Positions 56,072-64,000 of a stretch of 64,000 nucleotides of DNA are shown here, one piece after another. The notes under the pieces were generated by a model, which had not been told where the DNA came from, did not search any database, and saw nothing but the letters and a program-made list of their open reading frames with translations. Source of the stretch: Cordylochernes scorpioides (taxonomy: Eukaryota; Arthropoda; Arachnida; Pseudoscorpiones; Chernetidae). The position numbers were made by a program, and so were the translations under genes. The DNA lies in NCBI GenBank assembly GCA_030710605.1, contig CP092882.1, forward strand, positions 1,121,946-1,185,945. The letters are read 5' to 3'. Every line of letters starts with the position of its first letter. The stretch's first letter is position 1.

Positions 56072-56720
56072 ATATATATTTTTTTGTCTTCCTCTTCACT
56101 CTTAGCCAATGGTTCTCTGATCTTAAGTGGTGTGTTATCGGGCGAGGTTAGGATGACAATGCCCTGACCATCTTGGCATCTGCTATCAGCCAATTGGTCC
56201 TAAGCACAGAACTGAGTGAAGTACAGAAAGATCCTGTCTGTAGGAGAATTCTCTCAAGATGGAGAAAGGCTGATGTTGTAATTATGTAAATATTTTTTCA
56301 ACATCTTTTTTACATTATATTTCTTCAATGTAACTGTTAACCAGGGGTTTAATGAAGGTATTTTTATTCTCAATAAATATTTATCTCTGTGTCAAATTTT
56401 ATGTTTTGAGTGTGTAGCAAAGTATTTATTATTTTATTAACAGAGTATCATTTTTTAATGTTTTTATTCTGCTATTCTGTAAACTTTCCTCATTGCTTTA
56501 CTTTTGTTTATCATTCATAGTTTGTTCTTGCCTTGAATAAATTGCTGTGTCATCCTGAAGTTTGTCTTCCTTAATTTTGCACGTGGCAATGTAATCAAGT
56601 TTAAATAAAGATAAAGGCATCTTCTAATCGTGCAAATAAATGTTACTGATGGTTTTCGCCATCTATCGGAATAAATATAAACTAATCGTTGATCTTTATT
56701 ATTATTCCAGATTTTTTCCA
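56072..56720. other. Unassigned spacer
   Basis: About 650 bp. A - strand frame at 56193-56005 includes SRCQDGQGIVILTSPDNTP but runs into the MITE and has no supported splice sites. The segment 56505-56690 resembles other AT-rich repeats (AAATTGCTGTGTCATCCTGA recurs at 55468). No gene is called. Confidence 0.5.
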
Positions 56721-56750
56721 AATACTCTTTCTTGATTAATCAAGAAACGT

Positions 56751-56795
56751 TAACCACGTACGCGCTTCGGGCTGTTGGCCCTCATCGGTGTGGTG
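56751..56795 (-). ncRNA. Decayed type I hammerhead ribozyme
   Basis: On - the order is stem I (ACCAC), a core reading CCGATGA where CTGATGA is expected, stem II GGGC-CAACA-GCCC, GAA then G for A15.1, CGCGTA, then GTGGT closing stem I. Two or three transitions at core or closing positions would abolish activity. TTTCTTGATTAATCAAGAAA follows nearby, as after the intact copy at 61781. Confidence 0.6.
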
Positions 56796-56904
56796 CAAGC
56801 TGGTTCGCAATTAGGAGATGCCTTTTTCTTAATTTATCCACCTCATCCCAGTGTAATTTCACTTTTATACTGTTTTTAATAAAGTTTAAATATCACAAAG
56901 CAAT

Positions 56905-57200
56905 AACGCGCCATCTATATATATATATAAGAAAAGGATTTAAAAGCGCGAATGTTTCTTTTATACATAAAACGAACTTCTACTGTCCTTACTGCGATGA
57001 AAAACTATTTTGGGAGGTCTTGGCTCATCAGTGGTGAACCCTCCCATCGGTTTCGCCAATTTAATCCACCAGACCGCTTCTCAGAGCTCTAATACTGTAT
57101 TGGATTATTCTGCTTTTATATGCTACACTGAAGGATGGAATCTTAGAAATGGTTTTCAAGTAAACTATGGACATAAGCTTATAATGACATAAGCTTAAAT
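56905..57200 (-). repeat. Scrambled-hammerhead repeat, copy 5
   Basis: Full-length partner of 8536-8890. On -, GCGGTCTGGTGG (57066-57077), GGCGAAACCG (57047-57056) and CACCACTGATGAGCC (57022-57036). Stem III would have one pair fewer than in copy 1. Confidence 0.7.
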
Positions 57201-57256
57201 ATGAAAATGTAGTACAAATGTGATATTGTACTGGGATAAGGTGCATAAATTATGAA

Positions 57257-57414
57257 AAAAAGGCATCTCCTTATCATGCAACTGAAAGTTGCTGATGGCT
57301 TGCGGCTCCAATTCTGGAATAATTAAAAATCAACGAGAATAGTTGATATTTATTCCGATAGATGGCGCAAGCCATCAGTATCTTTCAGTTGCACGATAAG
57401 GAGATGCCTTTTTT
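57257..57414. repeat. Short foldback element
   Basis: Arms AAAAAAGGCATCTCCTTATC and its complement ending GATAAGGAGATGCCTTTTTT, about 45 bp each, around AATTAAAAATCAACGAGAAT. Confidence 0.85.
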
Positions 57415-57498
57415 AATTAAGTTTAAATAGTCATTCAGATAGTAGTAATTAGGTATAAAATGAAGAACAACTCATAAAATGATTAAAATAATAAAATA

Positions 57499-57504
57499 TT
57501 TATT
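57499..57504 (-). terminator. Polyadenylation signal of gene 2
   Basis: AATAAA on -, 36 bp after the gene 2 stop codon (57542-57540). Confidence 0.7.
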
Positions 57505-57539
57505 GATAACGGGAAAGTATTAAGGATAATTAGTGATGA

Positions 57540-60500
57540 TTAGGCATTGGGGACACATTGGCCTTGGATACAGGTCTGTAACCAACACAGATAATGGTTA
57601 GTGTTAGTATTATAACGGCTTACAAATATTATAACTAGTTCAGGTGTGACAAAGTTTCTTCATTTCCAGTAAAACGCTATATTGTACAACAGTAAATACT
57701 CCATTCCTTTTTTCAAGAAAACCATATCAAAATCTTTTCAGTGAGTTGTATACAATATGCCATCTCTTTGAAAAGAAAAGTAGAAATTGAAATATCTCAT
57801 TACATCTTTGAGTGCCATATGAACGAAGAAAGAAAGACGTTATTCTTAAAAGTAAACGACAGCCAACTTACCTCAGTACAAAGTATTTTAACCAGCTCCA
57901 TATCAATCTGTCCCTATATAACTTTTACAAAGCATTAAGTAGGAAAAAGATTTTGGATTTATGATTTTCTCCTCCACTACATGATGGCGATTGATCATTG
58001 TGAGGATATCGTTGTAAGCCGGCAATGAGAGAGGAGAATCTGACTGGTGTCTTAATAAAGACTTTGAGTGTATGTATATATGGTAACAAGTTTACTTCTA
58101 TATTCGGACTCCTAAAAGACAGAAAAGGTAAAGGTACAAGCTTTCGTATTGTGGTTCTAGCTCAGAATAAAGGGAACAGTATGGAGTGACATGCTAATAA
58201 AGATGAACTAAATATGATCAAGGAGAGATATGGACAACTACTGGAGATGGTTGAGAGTATGTTTGTCTCTTGGTGGATAAACTGGAGGATGGTTAGAAAG
58301 AAGACTGGGATTTTAAAAAAGGTTTCCTAGGTTGGAGATAAATTCTAAAAATTTATATAAAGTGTTTATATATTTATTCTAACGGTTAATAATATTTTCT
58401 TCAGAAAAAATCAATTTTTATATTCCTAGAATGTTTATTAAACCAGTGAGTTCAGAACAGCCTGATTCCATCTCTCAGAAAATTATTTCCATATTTGCAT
58501 ATTCCTTTATCGTAGTTATCAATAGGTCATCTATGCAAATTGATGTATATTATGGTATTCTGGGTAAAATAGATATTCTGGTACCATATATTTTGATGTA
58601 TGGTAGTTATATTTATTGTGGTAATGTTATTCTTTTGATTGTGAATATAATTATGCACACACATGAATTGGTTTCTATTTACATACTGCAATCTATGCAA
58701 ATATGTGTATATGTTGGAAGACTGTTCTGACGAACATAACAATGTTCTAGGAGCAAAATTAGGTGTAACTTACTCAATTTATGTTCGGGTTTCTTTGTGA
58801 TCGTTATATAGGTAAACTAGATTATGCAAATTTTTTCTCTACTTACATATATCCCTTATCGCAGTTAGTCATTGAATATGTCATATATGCAAATATATGT
58901 ATATGATACACGGTAATCTGAAGACAATAGGAATTATGTTGGTAAACTCGAGTGTAAATTATTCCTGTGTCAGCTAGTTTGTGATTGTATCTCACACCTG
59001 TAAGAATTAGTCAAATTTGTCCATATTTACATACCCCCTCTTCATATATTTGATTGACTACGTTAGCTATGCAAATAGGTGTATATTATAGTAAGTTGTT
59101 TTGGTAATAATAGCAATGCTGGCACTATCAAACTGAAATGTAATATTCTCCTACTCATTTACTGTTAGTTAAAGATTTATATGTAAGAAGATAACTATGC
59201 AAATCTATCCTTATTTACATACCCCGTTATCGCAATCATAGTCTTCGAGCTGGACTTCAATGGCGGACTCAGGAGGACTGTAGGGGAGATGACACATGAC
59301 GGAGCAAAGTCTTTCGGGGATCTGGGGCAATCAAGTTAAGACTCTGTGGACCTTGTGTAAGGTTGGAATGGACTTACCCTGTAGTGCATGGCGTCCTGAA
59401 CGGTGAGCATGTAGTTGCATATGGCGGCGTCGTCTGGAACTCTGCTCATGGGGATACGTTCGTCTGAGGAATTAGGGGTTATCTCAGTGGCAGGTTCAGG
59501 AGAAGTTGGTGGCACTCCGGGTTCAACTGTGGTTGGGACTGGGCTTTGCGAAACAGGCTCTGGTGAAGATTCCTGGGGTTCAGGTTCTGGTTTTGCGCTC
59601 ACGGAAACAGGTCGAGGTGTGGGAGATTTGGGGCTTGGAGTAATGGTGGAACCTTCAGGTGATACTTTTGAAACAGGTCCTGGTGTGATCTTGGAGTCAG
59701 GTCCTAGAGTGATCTTGGATTCCGGTTCTTCCGTGGGCATATCTAGATCTGGGGTAATCTTTAAGCCAGGTTCTAGTGTGATTTCGGAGTCAGGTCCTGG
59801 AGTGACCTTAGAGCCAGTTCCTGGAGTGATCTTGGATTCAGGTTCTTCCGTGGGCATATCTATATCTGGGGTAATCTTTAAGCCAGGTCCTAGTGTGATT
59901 TCGGAGTCAGGTCCTGGAGTAACCTTAGAGCCAGGTCCTGGAGTGATCTTGGATTCCGGTTCTTCCGTGGGCATATCTATATCTGGGGTAATCTTTAAGC
60001 CAGGTCCTAGTGTGATTTCGGAGTCAGGTCCTGGAGTGACCTTAGAGCCAGGTCCTAGAGTGATCTTGGATTCAGGTTCTTCCGTGGGCATATCTATATC
60101 TGGGGTAATCTTTAAGCCAGGTCCTAGTGTGATTTCGGAGTCAGGTCCTGGAGTGACCTTAGAGCCAGGTCCTGGAGTGATCTTGGATTCCGGTTCTTCC
60201 GTGGGCATATCTAGATCTGGGGTAATCTTTAAGCCAGGTCCTAGTGTGATTTCGGAGTCAGGTCCTGGAGTGACCTTAGAGCCAGGTCCAGGAGTGATCT
60301 TGGATTCCGGTTCTTCCGTGGGCATATCTATATCTGGGGTAATCTTTAAGCCAGGTTCTAGTGTGATTTCGGAGTCAGGTCCTGGAGTGACCTTAGAGCC
60401 AGGTCCTGGAGTGATCTTGGATTCAGGTTCTTCCGTGGGCATATCTATATCTGGGGTAATCTTTAAGCCAGGTCCTAGTGTGATTTCGGAGTCAGGTCCT

Positions 60501-61401
60501 GGAGTGATCTTGGATTCCGGTTCTTCCGTGGGCATATCTAGATCTGGGGTAATCTTTAAGCCAGGTCCTAGTGTGATTTCGGAGTCAGGTCCTGGAGTAA
60601 CCTTAGAGCCAGGTCCTGGAGTGATCTTGGATTCCGGTTCTTCCGTGGGCATATCTAGATCTGGGGTAATCTTTAAGCCAGGTCCTAGTGTGATTTTGGA
60701 GTCAGGTCCTGGAGTGACCTTAGAGCCAGGTCCTGGAGTGATCTTGGATTCCGGTCCTTCCGTGGGCATATCTAGATCTGGGGTAATCTTCAAGCCAGGT
60801 CCTAGTGTGATTTCGGAGTCAGGTCCTGGAGTGACCTTAGAGCCAGGTCCTAGAGTGATCTTGGATTCAGGTCCTTCCGTGGGCATATCTAGATCTGGGG
60901 TAATCTTTAAGCCAGGTTCTAGTGTGATTTTGGATTCAGGTCCTGGAGTGACCTTAGAGCCAGGTCCTAGTGTGATTATGAATTCTGGATCTGGGGTATA
61001 CTCAAATTTAGGTATTTTCCAGGGATTTTCGGAGTCAGGTCCTGGAGTGATCTTGGACTCAGGTTTTGGGGAGACAATCTTAGGTCCAGATCCTATGGTG
61101 TTCTTAGAATCAGGTCCTGATGTAGAGGTATTCAGTTTATAATCAGGAAGCGTTGTTTCTTCTCCGTTAACTTCTTTGTCAGGTTTATTTTCCTCTTTAC
61201 TTGGGCCCTTTGGCCAAGATTCCTCGGCTGTGGAAGCAGGCATTGGAGTGGTGATTGCTGGAACACTGGATCCATCGGCGGGTTTGGAAGTCAACTCTTC
61301 GAGTTCTCTCAGAATCTTCATGGACTTTGAACTAAGAATAATTTCAGGCGGCTCAGTGATCACAACGAGCTTAGCTCCAGGCTTCACAGGTTTGGCCTGA
61401 G
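57540..61401 (-). CDS. Gene 2: paralogue of gene 1, exons 2-4
   Basis: Exon 2 is 61401-59378 (acceptor TTTGTGTTTCAG, donor GTAAGT). Exon 3 is 59321-59223 (acceptor TTGATTGCCCCAG, donor GTATGT). Exon 4 is 57575-57540 (acceptor TTGGTTACAG) with stop TAA. The signal-peptide exon was not found between 61402 and 64000. Exon 2 starts [20 protein letters not shown], then has eleven DMPTE-containing units of mostly 39 residues ([20 protein letters not shown] core), one of them shortened. It ends with [18 protein letters not shown]. The six-Cys tail has exactly the gene 1 spacing (18, 3, 19, 4, 4) and ends [11 protein letters not shown]. Exon 3 ([20 protein letters not shown]) is the most conserved part. 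Likely secreted by analogy with gene 1; function unknown. Confidence 0.82.
57690..58085 (+). pseudogene. LINE 3'-end remnant inside gene 2 intron 3
   Basis: A + frame at 57741-57938 has [20 protein letters not shown], like the Cys/His tail of Jockey/I-type LINEs. AATAAA lies at 58054-58059, followed by a short TGTATG tail. Strongly 5' truncated. Confidence 0.55.
58490..59222 (-). repeat. Diverged tandem repeats in gene 2 intron 3, next to the exon 3 donor
   Basis: Four units of about 160-195 bp are marked by TATGCAAAT...TATAT at 58531, 58693, 58887 and 59068. Each contains AATAACAATGTT-like and GTAACTTACTC-like blocks. The unit abutting exon 3 includes the real donor (59222); others carry altered copies of the exon 3 end, e.g. 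TGCGATAAGGGATATATG on -. Confidence 0.6.
59378..61401 (-). repeat. Gene 2 exon 2 coding tandem array
   Basis: 117-bp units span about 59740-60960. Within each there is a shorter 8-9 residue rhythm of the type TPGPxSKI. One unit lacks 13 residues. The opposite strand stays open over 575 codons only because the array is periodic; no start or splice context supports that frame. Confidence 0.85.
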
Positions 61402-61647
61402 CTGAAACACAAACATTCTATTTATCAACACCAAACAGAAACAATAAAAATATAAAATTTCAATAGCTATAAGGATATAATGGATAATTTATCTGAAACC
61501 TCTCCAATTAGGATGTGTGTTATCTTCAACAAAATTTCTATTAATTACCTTTTCGATAATTAGTATTGGACCAACAATTCTTTATGAGAGGAATGCCTAT
61601 TTGAAGTATATATACAAGAAATAATTGCCTGCTATATATTAAAAATG

Positions 61648-61975
61648 GCATATCCTGACCAGGAGCACATGTGCTTTACAGAAGGCAGAGCGCCATCTGG
61701 TGGAACAGAAATCAATTTCTTGGTTTTTCAAGAAGCCACTGGGACCAAAAAATATTTTTGGTCGCAGTGGTTCAGCCTACTCCACGCTGACGAGCGCCAA
61801 AAGCGCGAAACGCGTTCGTGGATGGCTTTTCTTGATTTATCAAGAAATTGGGTTGGCCAAATATCAGGGAACAGGCTAAATCAATGTTTAGTTGATTTCT
61901 GTTCCACCAGATGGCGCTCTGCCTTCTGTAAAGCACATGTGCTCCTGGTCAGGATATGCCATTTTTAATATTGAT
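61648..61975 (+). mobile_element. Inverted-repeat element carrying a hammerhead ribozyme
   Basis: The left arm TGGCATATCCTGACCAGGAG (61647) through CAGAAATCAA (about 61716) is almost perfectly inverted at 61893-61961. The interior of about 175 bp contains CAAAAAATATTTTTGG, the ribozyme (61781-61822) and TTTCTTGATTTATCAAGAAA. Partial copies are at 30094-30200 and 55680-55830. Hammerheads in terminal repeats are known for Penelope-like elements; no Penelope RT is in this window. Confidence 0.75.
61781..61822 (+). ncRNA. Type I hammerhead ribozyme, complete core
   Basis: Stem I is TCCACG (61781-61786) with CGTGGA (61817-61822). The core CTGACGA is 61787-61793. Stem II is GCGC (61794-61797), loop CAAAA, GCGC (61803-61806). 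GAAA is 61807-61810. Stem III is minimal (C811 with G814, A810 with U815, loop GC). The cleavage site would follow U61816 (GUU). Position 7 of the core tolerates any base, so CTGACGA fits. Short stem III forms such as this usually cleave best as dimers. Confidence 0.7.
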
Positions 61976-62025
61976 TTCAACACGTGATCATTTTATCTTT
62001 TATTTTTTTCTTTCGTTTTTTCATA

Positions 62026-62060
<35 letters not shown>

Positions 62061-62268
62061 GTTGTACATATATGGTAACACATAGCCGTAAATAATATTT
62101 AAATATTTTAAATTTGAATTTACATTTTAAAAAATTTCAGTTGCAACTATTCATACACATGCTGTATATTTTTAAACACTTCTTGTAAGATGGTGTCCAT
62201 GTTTGTAATGTTTGATACGTTGAGGAGAAATCATTTGAAAACTTTCATTTTAAAATCGGCGTCAAATC

Positions 62269-62570
62269 GGGTCGGTGGAAGTTTTATCTAAACTGTTGGT
62301 TTTCGATCGCTAAGACCCGGGTTCGATTCCCGCATTGGGCACTTTTTTCTGATTAAAAAAAAAATGCTCCAATGGCCCCCAATTCTTGCAAAAGTCCAAA
62401 CCCACCAGCGAGTGCAAGTAACCAAACAGGGCTCTGACAGATTTGTAAATGCAAAGTCGAACTGCTTTTCACATGTGCAGACATGTGGTGTACTTACAGT
62501 AAAAGCAGTCGCCTACTTCTACCCACCATGATTACAATGGCTTGTACCACGTGTACTAAGGATAAGCAAA
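62269..62570 (+). repeat. tRNA-derived SINE, + copy
   Basis: The head (62270-62342) has A-box-like TTATCTAAACTG and a perfect B-box GGTTCGATTCC (62320-62330). The body contains AGTGCAAGTAACCAAACAGG and ends near CACGTGTACTAAGGATAAGC. The inverted partner is at 63552-63865. Confidence 0.75.
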
Positions 62571-62582
62571 AATATATATATA

Positions 62583-62690
62583 TAAATATAAACACAAAGG
62601 TAATAAGACCAAATCCAAATAAATAACTAATTTAATTATTTGGATTTGGTCTTATTACTTTTGTGTTTATAATCTATAATCCAAATTGTG
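62583..62690. repeat. Short foldback
   Basis: TATAAACACAAAGGTAATAA to CCAAATCCAAATAA is inverted as TTATTTGGATTTGGTC to GTGTTTATA. It is related to the 62-bp tandem at 42559-42729. Confidence 0.85.
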
Positions 62691-62867
62691 CCTTATCATA
62701 TAAATATAAAGAAATAATTGTGAGGAAAAAATGTTTGTAGTTTTTTAATATATATAAATTAGTATTATATAAGGTAAAACATGACGCTCTTAAATAAGTT
62801 CTAATGGGGATTGTGGTAATCTTTCTAGACCTGATCGAAAATTCGAGCAGGATTCCCTCAATAAGTC

Positions 62868-62941
62868 GGTGCTAAGAGTGGTTAAAACCCTCGATTCCTT
62901 ACAGCCATAAACCTGGGATCGAATCCCACACTTGGACACTT
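62868..62941 (+). other. tRNA-like sequence
   Basis: AAGAGTGGTTAAAACCC (A-box-like) and GGGATCGAATCCC (B-box) at tRNA spacing. The acceptor ends do not pair fully. Probably a second tRNA-derived SINE head. Confidence 0.45.
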
Positions 62942-63099
62942 TGTTTTAACACATGTGAATAACCTTCACAGACATTATCCATTGTTGCTTTTTTATTACT
63001 TATCCTGCACGACTCCATATAGGTTATATGCCAGTTACGCTGGTTTTATCCAACATTTCCCCGAGGTCATCTACAGAGAGGTGTAACTTGGACTTTGAC

Positions 63100-63345
63100 C
63101 TGGTATTAAATAGCCGCCTCTAACATGAGGAACCTTGTGCAGCCGCTCCTAACATGGAGAACAGACGCTGCTGAATATCCGGTAACCCAAGAATAGGAGT
63201 CCTTACAGGGTCCCTATCAGTCAGGCCAACTGAAACCTGGTTTTTTAAACGAGCTTGTTACTACTCCCCTTCCGATGTAAAAATCCGGGCTTGAGACCGG
63301 CAATGGCGGAGTTATACATTGTTGTAAATATCATAAGCTAGGAGG
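63100..63345. repeat. Dispersed repeat shared with 40690-40920
   Basis: TTGTGCAGCCGCTCCTAACA and CGAGCTTGTTACTACTCC appear in the opposite orientation at 40690-40920. Confidence 0.65.
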
Positions 63346-63551
63346 TTTCTCTTTTTGAGCGGTACCTTGTAAAGTTATTTTGTAACCAGACCGGATCCTA
63401 CCATTTGTCTAGCAGATAAGATAAATAGATAGAAAAAATAAGAAACACAAAAAATGTTTACTACAATAAAATGAATCAACAAGATTTTTTTAAAATAATT
63501 TGAAAGTTGTCATGACACATGGTCATCTGATTAAGTTTGAGAATGTTTTTT

Positions 63552-63865
63552 TTTTGTTTATCCCTAGTACACGTGGTACAGGCCATGATAATCATGGTGG
63601 GTAGTTAGCGACTGCTTTTACTGTAAGTATACCACATGTCTACACATGTGAAAAGCAGTTCGACTTTGCACTTACAAATATGCCAGAGCCCCGTTTGGTT
63701 ACTTGCACTCGCTGTTGGGGTTGGAATTTTGCAATAATAGTGGGCCATTGGAGCATTATTTTTTTTTTACAAATCAGAAAATAGTGCCCAATGAGGGAAT
63801 CGAACCCGGGTCGTAGAATAAGTTCGAAAACCAACGGTTTAGACCATCCTTCCACCGACCCTCTA
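63552..63865 (-). repeat. tRNA-derived SINE, - copy
   Basis: Complement of the 62269-62570 family. B-box GGTTCGATTCC on - near 63800, A-box TGGTCTAAACCG, body with GTGCAAGTAACCAAACGGGG. An open frame over it is incidental. Confidence 0.75.
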
Positions 63866-64000
63866 CGTTTGAAAATATAAACGAATATATCATTAGAATT
63901 AAACAAAACTTTACACAGTTGTAAGTATTAAACTATACCACACAAAAAGAGTAAAATAAAAATTATTAAAACTATTAAACATCAGATTTTTTATATAAAT
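63866..64000. other. AT-rich end of window
   Basis: Nothing recognised. The missing first exon of gene 2 would be expected further right. Confidence 0.6.

Noticed and set aside
56005..56193. A - frame with SRCQDGQGIVILTSPD
   Set aside because: Looks protein-like for about 38 residues but runs into a MITE; no acceptor/donor pair could be supported.
59415..61142. A 575-codon open frame on + across the gene 2 repeat array
   Set aside because: It is antisense to a periodic coding array and stays open because the unit lacks stops in that phase. It has no splice or start context, and the - strand reading has a conserved Cys tail and paralogue.
61402..64000. Search for gene 2 signal-peptide exon
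   Set aside because: No ATG-hydrophobic-GT donor exon on - was found; it probably lies beyond the right edge.

Overview
This is an AT-rich nuclear segment of an animal genome, most likely an arthropod. It has spliceosomal introns, mariner and Tc1 elements, Helitrons, an R1/Jockey-type LINE, one Ty1/copia element and several Ty3/gypsy elements. Nothing in it is prokaryotic: no operons, no rRNA, no CRISPR. The taxon is inferred from transposon types and from one cysteine framework, so it is tentative.

Only two host genes are convincing. They are paralogues facing each other tail to tail about 22 kb apart: gene 1 on + (exons from 29655 to 35231) and gene 2 on - (exons 2-4 from 61401 down to 57540, with exon 1 not found in the window). 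Each encodes a secreted-type protein with a long, internally repeated Pro/Ser/Thr-rich region, followed by a short six-cysteine C-terminal domain with spacing C-x18-C-x3-C-x19-C-x4-C-x4-C. The last three exons have matching sizes and phases in both genes (exon 3 is 99 nt, exon 4 is 36 nt, intron 2 is 55/56 bp). The repeat modules are unrelated: seven 28-residue units in gene 1 and eleven mostly 39-residue units in gene 2.

The rest is layered mobile DNA. 1-7024: a MITE and a solo LTR, then a mariner (841-6571) split by a copia element (881-5068, TSD AATAA) and by a second solo LTR (5491-5708, TSD ATTAC). 7238-8522: a second mariner. 8523-12122: small repeats and nested Helitrons. 12123-20239: gypsy element D. 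20256-23841: a Helitron with foldbacks, then two LINE fragments, one with a 41-bp direct repeat. 24061-29424: gypsy element E, ending just upstream of the gene 1 promoter. 35390-43719: MITEs, foldbacks, a dead Tc1 and a run of Helitrons including a head-to-tail junction. 43720-49129: gypsy element F, with identical LTRs and a near-intact polyprotein. 49525-55111: element G, with identical 762-bp LTRs but only a gag start and a protease scrap. 61402-64000: a HHR-bearing inverted-repeat element and tRNA-derived SINEs.

Three things stand out. (1) The paralogous gene pair with fast-changing repeat cassettes on a fixed Cys-rich tail. (2) Hammerhead ribozyme structures in dispersed repeats: a complete type I core at 61781-61822, decayed relatives, and a separate family whose hammerhead parts are in scrambled order. 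(3) All four LTR elements D, E, F and G sit inside AT-dinucleotide arrays with a 4-bp TATA/ATAT duplication, and D, F and G share a leader motif after the LTR.
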